Source: Planctomyces sp.
Lineage (GTDB): Bacteria > Planctomycetota > Planctomycetia > Planctomycetales > Planctomycetaceae
Direction of reading: 5' to 3'
Length of the DNA stretch: 64,000 nucleotides
NCBI GenBank assembly: GCA_019636235.1
Contig: JAHBXW010000005.1
Location: 1 to 64,000 of the forward strand
The notes under the pieces were generated by a model, which was not told the DNA's origin, ran no database searches, and worked only from the letters and a program-made list of their open reading frames with translations. This document shows positions 25,517-34,708 of the stretch, piece by piece (the stretch's first letter is position 1; each line of letters opens with the position of its first letter). The translations under genes were made by a program, and so were the position numbers.

Positions 25517-26719
25517 TCAGCGCGGCGTCAGCGTTTCGTACAGCGCCGCGTGCGCGGCGATCATCGCCTCGACGCTGAACTCCGTCTGCATCCGGCGTCG
25601 CGCCGCCTCGCCCAGTCGCGTCCGCAAGGCATCGTCGCCCAGCAGCTTGACCGTGTACTGGGCGAACGCGACGCCGTCTCCCAGGTTGGCGAGATACCCG
25701 TGCTCTCCATGCTGGATGAGTTCCCGGTTGGGGGGGATGTCGCTGGCGATCGATGGCAGGCCAATCGCCATCGCCTCCATCAGGCTGTTCGACAGGCCCT
25801 CGAAGTCGCTGGCCAGCCAGAAAGCGTCGAAGTGGTGTAGCAGTCGCGCTGCGTCTTCGCGGTGGCCCAGAAACCGGACGAACGCCGAGCACTCGACGTC
25901 CCGGGCATACTGCTCGAGATGCTCCCGTTCCGGACCATCTCCGACGACCGCCAGCCGGCAGCGCGGATCGGCCTGCCGCAGCACCTGCAGTCCCCACAAG
26001 AGGTCCTGCACCCGCTTCTGCTTCGCCAGCCGGCCGATGTAGCCGACCAGCTTCGTTTCCGCGGGCAGGTCGAGGCTCTCCAGGAACTCCGCGCGCGACA
26101 TCGCCGGCGGAGGCGGGGGCGTCACTCCGTTGGGAATGACGGTCACTTTCGACGCGGGATACCCATGCGACCGGTAGAATTCCGCGACGCTCTCGGAATT
26201 CGCCAGCAGACGGTCCGTCCGGCTGATCAGCCGGCGATCCAGCCACAACTGCCAGCCCGATTTCCACGAATCCACGCACCGTTCGGACACGACGATCCGG
26301 AACCGCCGGTTGCCGGACGCGGCCAGCCGCCCGTACGAATTCCCCGCGAACAGCCACGTGTGCAGGATGTCCGGCGGATCGTTGCGAAGACGCTCCCGGA
26401 GCGCCTGAAACGCCCGCACGTCCACCTTGCCGCGCTTCTTCAATACCGTGACCGGAATGCCGGCCCGCAGCAGGTCGGCCTCCAGCGGACCTCCGCGCGT
26501 CAGCCCGATCACATCGACCTGAAACCGGTCCCGGGGCAGACCGCAGGCCAACAGCACGAGCTGCTTCTCCGCCCCGGCCCGGTCCAGCGTGGGAATCAAG
26601 AACGTGATCCGCACGGCCTCTCGACCATCCGTCGAAGGCCGCGGGACGCTGGAGTCGGCGGCGGCAAGTGTGTCAGTCATCGCGAACGCAGTTTGCATTT
26701 CCCGGCCCGCATTCCTCAA
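25517..26719 (-). CDS. GT4-type glycosyltransferase
   Basis: A 400-aa cytoplasmic protein with the GT-B layout: an N-terminal [20 protein letters not shown] loop, [10 protein letters not shown] in the hinge, [17 protein letters not shown] and the C-terminal [20 protein letters not shown] motif, whose Glu binds the nucleotide sugar. It probably adds a sugar to a lipid-linked or extracellular glycan; donor and acceptor are not predictable. The start is uncertain: ATGs at 26719, 26698 and 26680 are in frame and the first 35 residues are not conserved-looking. It diverges from the KaiC-like ATPase. Confidence 0.85.
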   Translation of the reverse strand: MRNAGREMQTAFAMTDTLAAADSSVPRPSTDGREAVRITFLIPTLDRAGAEKQLVLLACGLPRDRFQVDVIGLTRGGPLEADLLRAGIPVTVLKKRGKVDVRAFQALRERLRNDPPDILHTWLFAGNSYGRLAASGNRRFRIVVSERCVDSWKSGWQLWLDRRLISRTDRLLANSESVAEFYRSHGYPASKVTVIPNGVTPPPPPAMSRAEFLESLDLPAETKLVGYIGRLAKQKRVQDLLWGLQVLRQADPRCRLAVVGDGPEREHLEQYARDVECSAFVRFLGHREDAARLLHHFDAFWLASDFEGLSNSLMEAMAIGLPSIASDIPPNRELIQHGEHGYLANLGDGVAFAQYTVKLLGDDALRTRLGEAARRRMQTEFSVEAMIAAHAALYETLTPR

Positions 26720-26772
26720 ATGAAATTCTCCCGGCCCGCGGCCGCAGCGTCCACCAGCCCCGTCGATTCCCC

Positions 26773-27657
26773 GTGTCTCACCGCATCCACACCGGCATCC
26801 CTGAACTTGACTCCCGCCTGGGAGGCGGCCTGCTGCCGGGCACGCTGACGGTTGTCCTCGGCGCCACCGGCATCGGCAAGACGCAACTCGGCATCCAGTT
26901 CCTCGACCAGGGCCGTCGCCAGGAAGGGGAACGCGGCATTCTGTTCGACATGACGTCCCGCGGCGACAGCCAGAGCCACGAGGACTATGCCGCCCGGCTC
27001 TGCGACTGGACGCTCAGTGAGTTCCGTCCGGACGATCCGCACCCGCCCGAGTCCGTCTGGGACCGCGGCCAGTCGCGCCGGGATGTGTGCCGCATGTTCC
27101 GCGACGCCGCGCGCCGCGTCAGCTTCGAAGACCTGAACGAGGATCAGCGGCGGGAGTGGCAGGCCGACATCAACCGCCGCCTCGAACAGACGATCCGCTT
27201 CTTCTACGGGAACTTCGTGCAGGGCGTCCGGCGCTGTCTGATCGACGGCGTGGAGCCCGTGGGCCGCGCCAGCGATTCCTTCCAGTTCGAGACGTTCGAG
27301 TACATCTACCACCAGATCCTGCGCAAGGACGCCGACTGGGTGGCGCGGGACCTGTTCCGCGCGCGGTTCCGCGAACAGTCCCCGCAGGTCGAGGCGCACA
27401 TGTACGCGCATCAGGACGTGGGCTGCCTGATGCTGTGCACCTCGCATGAGGTGATGCTGGACGACCTCATCGAACGGCCGATCGAAACGGGGGACGTGCT
27501 GTCGAACGCGAACACGATCATCCTGATGGGGAAGACGCGGTCGGGGAATCGGACGGGCCGCGGGCTGTACGTGGCCAAGCACCGGGGGAGCGCCTGCGAG
27601 GAATCGATCTGGCCGTACCGGATCGACGGCGCCCGGGGCCTGGTGAGCGAAGGCTGA
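26773..27657 (+). CDS. KaiC/RecA-like ATPase
   Basis: A 294-aa RecA-fold protein: [19 protein letters not shown] is the standard KaiC/RadA start, Walker A is GATGIGKT (30-37) and a Walker B-like strand RRCLIDGV lies at 153-160. The middle differs from KaiC: it is long, charged and contains [20 protein letters not shown]. The start is a GTG at 26773, placed exactly before the conserved start; the ATG at 26668 would add an unrelated tail overlapping the upstream divergent gene. Role unknown: circadian-type signalling and DNA repair are both possible for this fold. No partner kinase is nearby. Confidence 0.75.
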   Translation: MSHRIHTGIPELDSRLGGGLLPGTLTVVLGATGIGKTQLGIQFLDQGRRQEGERGILFDMTSRGDSQSHEDYAARLCDWTLSEFRPDDPHPPESVWDRGQSRRDVCRMFRDAARRVSFEDLNEDQRREWQADINRRLEQTIRFFYGNFVQGVRRCLIDGVEPVGRASDSFQFETFEYIYHQILRKDADWVARDLFRARFREQSPQVEAHMYAHQDVGCLMLCTSHEVMLDDLIERPIETGDVLSNANTIILMGKTRSGNRTGRGLYVAKHRGSACEESIWPYRIDGARGLVSEG

Positions 27658-27796
27658 GTCGCCTAGCCGGGCGGACAACTCATCCATGCATGGATGCACC
27701 CGCTGGATCCCGGACGGGCGACGTGGATTGACCTCGCACAAGGCGGCGACCGATACTTCAATCTGGATTGATGCATCAGACGGCCCCGACTGCGCA

Positions 27797-29110
27797 ATGA
27801 CCTCACAACTTTCCCGCCGCGAAATCCTGCGGATCGGCGCGCTCAGCCTGTTCGCGCCGCCGCTCCTCGCCCGATCAGCCGCGGCCGGCCTCCGGCCCGT
27901 GCCGTCGCGCAAGTGCATCTACATCATGCTCCAGGGCGGGCCCAGCCACCTGGACATGTGGGACCCCAAACCCGCCGCGCCCGCCGAAGTCCGCGGCCCC
28001 TTCGCACCGGCCTCCACCAACGTCCCGGGACTGCAGCTCACGAGCCTGTCCCCGGAGACGTCCAAGATCGCCGATCGGCTGACCGTCATCCGCTCGATGA
28101 CGCACGCCTTCAACAATCACATCGCCGGCACGTACGTCATGCTGACCGGCTCGAATGCCCAGCCCAACGCCGACCGCGAGGCGATGCCGGACGACGCGCC
28201 GGGCCCGGGGGCGCTGCTGAACCATCTCTGCGGCGCCGATGCGATTGTTCCTCCGGCCGTGTCGCTGCCAACCTGGCTGAGCATTCCCGGCCCATCGAAC
28301 CGGATGCCCGGGCAGTACGGCGGGATTCTGGGATCCGCCTGCGATCCGTTTCTGATTCCCGGCGAACCGCATAAGCCGGGGTTCCGTCCGTTGAATCTGA
28401 CGCTGCCGGACGATGTGCCCGCGCCGCGATTCACTTCGCGCCGGCAGCTGCTGGCGGGGATGGACGACATCCAGCGGACGCTGGACGCGCCGGAGACGAG
28501 GGTCGCCTCGGGGACTCGGGCCCGGGCGTTCGACCTGCTCGCGGATTCCAAGTTCCGGGAGGCCTTGGATCTGGAACAGGAGCCGGCTGAGGTCCGCGAT
28601 CGTTATGGCCGGACGAAGATCGGGCAATCGCTGCTGCTTGCGCGGCGGCTGGTCGAGGCCGGCGTGTGCTTCGTCGAGTTCAACGAGTTCAACCAGCACT
28701 GGGACACGCATGGGGCGATCGAAGCGTCGCTGAAGGATCGCGTGCCGCCTCTGGACCGGGCGTTTGCGGCGTTGACGTCGGACCTGGCCGAGCGCGGACT
28801 TCTGGACGATGTGCTGGTGGTCTGCACGGGGGAGTTCGGGCGGACGCCGGTGATCAATGGCGAAGCAGGGCGGGACCACTGGCCAGACGTGTACTCGCTG
28901 CTGCTGGCGGGAGGCGGACTGCAACCCGGAGCGTTTGGGGCGAGCGATCCGCGGGGAGCGTATCCGGCGCGGGATCCGGTGACGCCAGCGGACCTGTTGG
29001 CGACGCTGTGGCATCAACTGGGAATCGACCCGCAGACGGAGTACATCGACCGAACGGGGCGCGGCCACCGGCTGTCGACGGGTCGCGTGCTGGAGTCGAT
29101 TCTGGTCTGA
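27797..29110 (+). CDS. DUF1501 exported protein (Tat-type signal)
   Basis: A 437-aa protein of the DUF1501 family, part of the alkaline-phosphatase-like fold. The start SRREILRIGALSLFAPPLLA is a twin-arginine signal. Diagnostic motifs are LQGGPSHLDMWDPKP, DRYGRTKIGQSLLLARRLVE, HWDTHG, CTGEFGRTPVIN and GRDHWPDVYS. Members are abundant in planctomycetes, often paired with DUF1549/DUF1553 cytochrome proteins; no such partner is here. The ATG at 27797 starts the signal. It converges on the HlyD-type gene. Confidence 0.85.
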   Translation: MTSQLSRREILRIGALSLFAPPLLARSAAAGLRPVPSRKCIYIMLQGGPSHLDMWDPKPAAPAEVRGPFAPASTNVPGLQLTSLSPETSKIADRLTVIRSMTHAFNNHIAGTYVMLTGSNAQPNADREAMPDDAPGPGALLNHLCGADAIVPPAVSLPTWLSIPGPSNRMPGQYGGILGSACDPFLIPGEPHKPGFRPLNLTLPDDVPAPRFTSRRQLLAGMDDIQRTLDAPETRVASGTRARAFDLLADSKFREALDLEQEPAEVRDRYGRTKIGQSLLLARRLVEAGVCFVEFNEFNQHWDTHGAIEASLKDRVPPLDRAFAALTSDLAERGLLDDVLVVCTGEFGRTPVINGEAGRDHWPDVYSLLLAGGGLQPGAFGASDPRGAYPARDPVTPADLLATLWHQLGIDPQTEYIDRTGRGHRLSTGRVLESILV

Positions 29111-29191
29111 GGCGCCGGGCAGCGTGTCGGCCGCGGATGCCGTCGAACGCTGCGGTCGACTCTTCGCGACGCTGGCGAACAGAGGCGGCGA

Positions 29192-31162
29192 TCAGGGACT
29201 TGGCGCGGGAGCGGGCGCGGCCGCTGCGCCCGGTCCGCCCGCGCCGGGAGGTCCGCCGCCGCCAGGCCCGCGCGAGCGGAACCGTTCGATCGCGGCGCTG
29301 AACTCCTCCACGGACACCTTGCCGTCGGCGTTGGCGTCCATTTCCGCGAAGCCGGCCTGCATGGCCTCGGGAAGTTCGGCCTGCGTCAGCGAGCCGTCCT
29401 TGTCCGCATCGAGTTCCGCGAACCGTTCGCGCGGACTCAAGCGCGGTCCCCCGCCGCCGCTTCCCGGTCCGCCGCCGGGCGCGGCGCCGATCTGAGCGCC
29501 CCCCGGACCCGCGCCAGGCGCCGCGACCGCGCCGGGATTCACAGCCGGTGCGGGATCGGCCGTCTTGGCCGCCTCATTGGTCAGCGCCATCAGTCGCTTT
29601 GGCTTCTCGGCGATCAAGCGCGTCTCGAGCGCGGCGATGTCCCGCGCGAAGTGCGTCCGCGAGTTGAGAACCACGCGTTCGTCGTTGCTCAGCCCCTTCA
29701 GGATCTCGACGTGCGAGTTGTTCGTGGCGCCGATCTCCACGATCCGCTCCACGACGGTCTGTTGCGGCGTCAGGACGTAGGCGACGTGCTTGTCGGCCAC
29801 GGCGACGATGGCCTGCATCGGCACCTGCAGCACGCTGTCCCGGTTGTCGACGAGAATCTCGACCTGGGCTGTCAGACCGGGGCGCAGCCGACGGATGCGT
29901 TCCGGGTCATCGGTCAGGAAGACCTGCGTGTCGTATTCGCGGAGATCCATGTTGGGCCAGCGGCCCGTCATGGGAACTGAGGAAACGCTCGACACGATGC
30001 CGGTGTAGGGATCCTGCGCGAAGGCATCGACCCGGACGCGGGCGGCCAGCCCTCGGCGGACGGCGCCGATCAGCGATTCGTGAATCCGGCAGGAGACCTT
30101 CATCTGCGTGACGTCCGGCAGGTTGATGATGGGCTGCCGTTCGTAGACCGTGGCGCCGACTTCAACGGCCGGACCCTGCTGGCCGCCGCGGCCGCGGCCT
30201 CCCTCGGAGAGGTTCGCATAGACGACTTCGCCGTCCTGCGGGGCGCGGAGCGTGCAGGCCTCGATCTGCTTGTTGTAGCGCTCGAGCTTGTCCCGCTCGA
30301 CTTTCAGCGTGAGTTCCTTTGCCTCGAGGTCCTTGCGGAATTGCGTCTCGGCGGCCTCCGCTTTGATCTTCACACGCTCGAGTTCGTTGGCGAGTTCCTT
30401 GGCCTGGGCCTCCAGTTCGGCTTCGGTGCGCTTCTTTGTGTAGTCCTCGAGCACCTCGAGTTCCTTGCTGGCGCTTTCCCGGTCGAACTCGGCCTGCTGC
30501 ATCTTGATGCGCGCGGCTTCGAGGACGTTCTGCTGGGTCGTGCCCTTTTCGACCTGGCGCTTGGTGAACTCGTAGCTTTCCTTGGCCTGAACGTACTGTT
30601 CCTTGGCGATCTCGACCTTGCCGGCGAGGGCGCTTTGCTGCTGGGGGAACTCGCCTTTGACGAATTTCTCGAGGTCGAGTTCGGCCAGCTGCAGCGCGAG
30701 CATCGCGGCGCTGATGTCGCTGTCGTTCTGGTTGAGCTGAATCTTCAGATCCTCGGTGGCCTTGGTGTAGGCCGCCTCGGCGGTGGTGAGGGTGATCTCC
30801 TGCTGGCGCGCCTTGTCCCAGAGTGCGGACGCATCGAGCTCGCAGACGATGTCCCCCTTTTCGACTTTGGTGCCTTCGGGGACGATGCTGATGATCGTCG
30901 TCGTGCCCTCGACCTGGTTGACGAGACTGTAATTCTTCTGGCTGTCGAGCTGTCCCTGGACCGTCAGCGAAATCAGGAACGGACCGCTCTTGACGAAGTC
31001 ATAAACGAGTCCGGGCCGGGCTTCGGTCTTCTTAGAAAGGAAGGGGACCCAGCTCGGGCGCGCCAAGACCGTCGCCGTCACGGCCCCAGCCATCCCCAGA
31101 ATCACCAGGAGCGGCAGGAGCCGGCGGAACAACGAACGGGGTTTGCGGGCGGTTGCTTGCAT
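29192..31162 (-). CDS. HlyD-family efflux adaptor with C-terminal EF-hand pair
   Basis: A 656-aa membrane-fusion protein. One N-terminal membrane helix (LLPLLVILGMAGAVTATVLA), a lipoyl-type half (VEKGDIVCELDASALWDKAR), a long coiled coil (about residues 110-300), the second half (CTLRAPQDGEVVYANL) and beta-barrel follow. After a Gly/Pro-rich linker come two EF-hand loops, D585-x-D-x-D-G to E596 and D609-x-N-x-D-G to E620, then a Pro/Ala tail. The EF-hands should bind calcium in the periplasm, unusual for this family. The ATG at 31162 lies 131 nt inside the TolC gene and may be reached by coupling. Confidence 0.8.
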   Translation of the reverse strand: MQATARKPRSLFRRLLPLLVILGMAGAVTATVLARPSWVPFLSKKTEARPGLVYDFVKSGPFLISLTVQGQLDSQKNYSLVNQVEGTTTIISIVPEGTKVEKGDIVCELDASALWDKARQQEITLTTAEAAYTKATEDLKIQLNQNDSDISAAMLALQLAELDLEKFVKGEFPQQQSALAGKVEIAKEQYVQAKESYEFTKRQVEKGTTQQNVLEAARIKMQQAEFDRESASKELEVLEDYTKKRTEAELEAQAKELANELERVKIKAEAAETQFRKDLEAKELTLKVERDKLERYNKQIEACTLRAPQDGEVVYANLSEGGRGRGGQQGPAVEVGATVYERQPIINLPDVTQMKVSCRIHESLIGAVRRGLAARVRVDAFAQDPYTGIVSSVSSVPMTGRWPNMDLREYDTQVFLTDDPERIRRLRPGLTAQVEILVDNRDSVLQVPMQAIVAVADKHVAYVLTPQQTVVERIVEIGATNNSHVEILKGLSNDERVVLNSRTHFARDIAALETRLIAEKPKRLMALTNEAAKTADPAPAVNPGAVAAPGAGPGGAQIGAAPGGGPGSGGGGPRLSPRERFAELDADKDGSLTQAELPEAMQAGFAEMDANADGKVSVEEFSAAIERFRSRGPGGGGPPGAGGPGAAAAPAPAPSP

Positions 31163-33860
31163 TCGAAGTGTCCCTGTAGAAGGGATCATCCCAGAGACCG
31201 TCAGGACCAATCTCCATCGTACCCATGTCGCGGTAGATATTCAGCCGATTCCGCTCGTAGTCGATCCAGTTCGACAGCAGCTGATTCTGTGCATTTAGAA
31301 TAGAATTCAACGCCTGCAGCACGTTCTGACCCTGCAGACCGCCCGTGTTGGCGGTCTGGGCGGCACGGGCCGGATCGTTCGTCTGCTCGTTCGTCGCGTC
31401 ATACTGCAACGCCGCCCGGCGGATCGCCCCGCGCGACGTCTCCAGATTCCGCCGCTGGACGATCAGGCCCCGCAGCGCCCGGCGAACCTCCTGCTTCACC
31501 GTATCCTCGAACAGCATGTACGTCCGCTTCTGCCGCTGATAATTGATCAGGACAGCGCGGTAATTGTTCCGTTCGGCGATCTGGTCCAGCGGGGCCTTGA
31601 ACCGCACGCCAAACCGGATCTGGCTGTTGTCGCCATTGAATGAGAAGGGGTTGTTCGGATCGCTGGTCCCGAAATTCCCCTCGGCGATCAGCGCCATCGA
31701 GGCCTGCAGCCGGTTCGCGGCCACCTCCACCTGCCGCCGGGCGTCCATCACCGCGCCGCGGGCGTTCATCAAGTCTACGCGGTTGGACATCGCCTGGGCG
31801 ATGCAAACCTCTTCGGTCATGTCGAAATCGTTCAGCTCGATCATCTCCGCCCGCAGTCCGACCTGAATGACCGTCAGCGTGCGGATCGTGCGGACCAGAT
31901 CCTCCTGCAGGAACTTGATGTTCCGCTGGATGTCCTGCAGACGTCCGGGCTCGAACCGTGCCGCGCGAAGCTGCTCGCGGAAGTCGTCGATCTGCGATTC
32001 GATCAGCTCGAAGTCGCGGCGGGCGCCGTCGAAGATCCGCTGGTCGCGCTCGAAGTCGGTCTCCAGACGCTCCTGCTCCTCCGGTTCCAGCTCCAGCAAC
32101 CTCCCCGGAATCAGGTCGCGGACGATCTCGATCTCGTCCTCGATCAGGTCCAGGATTTCGGACCGGACCCGGCGCACCAGACCGTCGAACTGGTCGGCGA
32201 CATTCCGCACCCGGTCCGGATCGAGCGGCGGCAGCGGTTCATCCGGATCCGCGCCCAGCGCCAGCGCCGGAATCGCCGAGCCCCAGATCGCCGAGAAGCC
32301 CGTGTCGGCCTCCTTCTCCAGGCTCTGCAGGATCGGATCGATCAGCTCGAACTGCTTCAGCAACGACGTGTCCAGGGTGACGGGGATCGTCGGCGGCAGG
32401 CCGAGCAGAATCTTGTAGGCGTCCAGGTTGTCCTGGTAGCTCCGCTCGGCGTTTCGCAACTGGTTCTGGGCGTTGTTGTAGTTCGTCAGAATCTGCAGCA
32501 CGTCCAGGGACGTCACCGGATTGCGGACCTGCCGGATCAGCGACTGGATCGCCTCCTGGTAGGCCGGGTCGTCGTTGAGCTGCTGCAGCAGCGTCGCCTG
32601 TTCCAGCGTCATCAGGTCGTCCGCCGCCATCATGCCTTCCTGGCGGCCGGGCTGCTGAACGGCCCGCCATCGCAGCCGCTGGTCGAACGGATCGTAAATC
32701 AGAAGGCCCTGCAGTTCCGGGGGCAGGTTCAGCAGGTAGGCGGGCGTCTCCGGGATGTCGGGGTCCGCGGGATTGAACACGGCGGGCAGCGCGGCGCTCG
32801 AGAACAGCCGCCCCCGCTCCGCGTTCGACATCAGCGCGTACATCTGGTCCTGCAGCCGCATCAGGTTGGCTTCCTGGTTCAGAATCTGCTGCCGCGTCTG
32901 CAGCAGCCCCAGGAAGCTGATGGCGCCGGCGTCGGCCACGACATTCGTGAACAGCTCCTGCCGGAACCGCGCCAGGTCTCGGGCCGCGTACAACAGTTGC
33001 CGCTCGGCCAGCGTGAGCGCCTCCATCACGACTTTGCGCCCCGCCCCCTGCCACAGCGGCTGGGTCAGCGAGTACGACAGCACCGAAGCGGAACTCGTCT
33101 GGTTGCCGCCGCTGAACAGCCACAACGTGTTGTTCGTGAACTCGACGGCCCACTGGGCTCCGGTGGGCAGCAGCTGGCTGACGCCGAACTCCGACGAGCC
33201 GGACACGCCGTCGTTGACGTCGATGCCGTCGGGCGTGATCCGGGACGTGAAGGCCGCGCCCGGCTCGCCGAACGCGCCGAGATATCGGACGCCGAACTGG
33301 AACCGCTGAAACGTGACGTCGAGCGCGGCGAGGTACAGGTTCTCGAGCTGCGTCTGGTACTGGCGGCTGTGAATCTGCGCCAGTTCGACGGCCCCGTCGA
33401 GCGTCAGATTCTCGATCGCCGGCAGCTGGCCGACATACTGGCCGGTCTCCGGATCGATCATGTTGGACGAGAGCCCGAAGGGCGCCAGCCATTGCGGATT
33501 CTCGACGCTCATCAGGTCGCCGAACTGATGCCAGCCCTTGTAGCCTTCCCAGCCGTCGACCCAGTGCATGTAGCAGTGAGCGCGGGGGTCGTCCGGCGGC
33601 AGCGGAGGCTTGTCCGGATTGTACGGGTCGAAAAACCGGCTGCGCGGGTCGGGCGTGATGTCCACGCGGGGCACGGCCCAGCGGGGATCGTCGAGCCGTT
33701 CGCCGACGGCGTCGTAGACGTCGCGGTCCGCCTGCTGACGCCAGAACTGGCGCGAGCAACCGGTCAGCGAGACGGCGGCGATCAGACCGCAGGCCCAGCG
33801 GCGGGCGCTGCGGCCGCGGAACCTCTGGAGCAGCAGGGGGCGGCGCGAGGCGGCGTTCAT
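31032..33860 (-). CDS. TolC-family outer-membrane efflux lipoprotein
   Basis: A 942-aa protein longer than usual TolC (about 430-500 aa). It has a lipobox SLTGC with Cys35. Typical TolC helices appear as ENLTLDGAVELAQIHSRQYQ, NVVADAGAISFLGLLQTRQQI and, in the second repeat, MSNRVDLMNARGAVMDARRQ. Between them lies an insertion of about 250 residues with Asp/Glu-rich helices (DLIEDEIEIVRDLIPGRLLE). It forms the exit duct of a tripartite pump. The start overlaps the MarR stop by 4 nt and the end overlaps the adaptor gene, so the three are one operon. No inner-membrane transporter is in the operon. Confidence 0.85.
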   Translation of the reverse strand: MNAASRRPLLLQRFRGRSARRWACGLIAAVSLTGCSRQFWRQQADRDVYDAVGERLDDPRWAVPRVDITPDPRSRFFDPYNPDKPPLPPDDPRAHCYMHWVDGWEGYKGWHQFGDLMSVENPQWLAPFGLSSNMIDPETGQYVGQLPAIENLTLDGAVELAQIHSRQYQTQLENLYLAALDVTFQRFQFGVRYLGAFGEPGAAFTSRITPDGIDVNDGVSGSSEFGVSQLLPTGAQWAVEFTNNTLWLFSGGNQTSSASVLSYSLTQPLWQGAGRKVVMEALTLAERQLLYAARDLARFRQELFTNVVADAGAISFLGLLQTRQQILNQEANLMRLQDQMYALMSNAERGRLFSSAALPAVFNPADPDIPETPAYLLNLPPELQGLLIYDPFDQRLRWRAVQQPGRQEGMMAADDLMTLEQATLLQQLNDDPAYQEAIQSLIRQVRNPVTSLDVLQILTNYNNAQNQLRNAERSYQDNLDAYKILLGLPPTIPVTLDTSLLKQFELIDPILQSLEKEADTGFSAIWGSAIPALALGADPDEPLPPLDPDRVRNVADQFDGLVRRVRSEILDLIEDEIEIVRDLIPGRLLELEPEEQERLETDFERDQRIFDGARRDFELIESQIDDFREQLRAARFEPGRLQDIQRNIKFLQEDLVRTIRTLTVIQVGLRAEMIELNDFDMTEEVCIAQAMSNRVDLMNARGAVMDARRQVEVAANRLQASMALIAEGNFGTSDPNNPFSFNGDNSQIRFGVRFKAPLDQIAERNNYRAVLINYQRQKRTYMLFEDTVKQEVRRALRGLIVQRRNLETSRGAIRRAALQYDATNEQTNDPARAAQTANTGGLQGQNVLQALNSILNAQNQLLSNWIDYERNRLNIYRDMGTMEIGPDGLWDDPFYRDTSNASNRPQTPFVVPPAPAAPGDSGDGWGRDGDGLGAPELGPLPF

Positions 33861-34408
33861 GAGGCCCTCCGCAGGGCGGGCGCAGCGGTGATCGGGACGA
33901 CGGCGTTCCGGTCGGCAGGCGCGCCGGCGCCGGACGGCGGCGACACGCGCAACACTGACAGCAGGCGATCCAGCAGTTGATTCAGGTCGTGGAGTTCTCC
34001 GCCCGTCAGCCCGGCCAGCCAGCGTTCGGCGTTCGAGGCCCGGAGCTGATGCAGTTGCGAGGCGACCTCGGCTCCGCGCGGGCTGAGCACGACGACGCTG
34101 CGCCGGCGGTCGGTGGCGGACCGCATTCGGAACAGCCAGCCGTCGGAGCGCATGCGCTCGATGAGCGTGCAGATGTTGGATTCGGAGAGTCGCAGGGAGG
34201 CGGCCAGATCGGTTTGCGCGCAGCCCTGTTCGCCGTGAGCGTGGACGCAGTCGAGGACGTCGGCCCGGGTCAGGTTGAGGCCGTTGTCGGCGAATCCGTG
34301 GTCGAGCCGGCGTTCGAGTTCGCGAGCGCCGCTCAGCAGCCGCCGGACGAGGGCGTCCGGTTCCGATCGGAGGGGGGGGCCGTCAGAGATTTCCAGATCG
34401 GCATCCAT
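33857..34408 (-). CDS. MarR-family transcriptional regulator
   Basis: A 183-aa winged-helix regulator: a helix-turn-helix region (GCAQTDLAASLRLSESNICT), recognition helix and wing (LIERMRSDGWLFRMRSATDRR, then VVVLSPRGAEVASQL). MarR proteins repress efflux operons and release DNA on binding a drug or phenolic compound. It is the first gene of the TolC-HlyD operon and likely controls it. The ATG at 34408 has GAAGGAA 6 nt upstream and is preferred to 34444. The C-terminus is extended and Ala/Pro-rich. Confidence 0.85.
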   Translation of the reverse strand: MDADLEISDGPPLRSEPDALVRRLLSGARELERRLDHGFADNGLNLTRADVLDCVHAHGEQGCAQTDLAASLRLSESNICTLIERMRSDGWLFRMRSATDRRRSVVVLSPRGAEVASQLHQLRASNAERWLAGLTGGELHDLNQLLDRLLSVLRVSPPSGAGAPADRNAVVPITAAPALRRAS

Positions 34409-34578
34409 GCGCGTTCCTTCGCAGACGAACAATCCCGTACTCAACGATTCGGCCGTCGACGCTTCGTGTCTGAACGGTTTTGCGGGAGAATTTGCGCGCG
34501 GCGGACCGGCGAAAAGGGAATTTCCGTCGCGTGGCGACGTCGAAAGTCGATGATGGTGCGGGGGCTTACGTCATTTTC

Positions 34579-34607
34579 TTGACGGTGGTCTTGACGCGGG
34601 GTAGGGT
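34579..34607 (+). promoter_or_regulatory. Candidate sigma70-like promoter of the trypsin-like protease gene
   Basis: TTGACG (34579-34584), a 17-nt spacer and TAGGGT (34602-34607) lie about 100 nt before the protease ATG. The -35 is good and the -10 moderate. The same intergenic region must also hold the MarR operon promoter on the other strand. Confidence 0.4.
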
Positions 34608-34708
34608 GGCCCTGCGGGCGATTCTTCGCGTTCGGCAGGCGGCCGCCTCGCGGCCATCCGCCCGGACCATCACCCTGCGAACGACAAGCAAGCGAATCGG
34701 AGAGCGTC

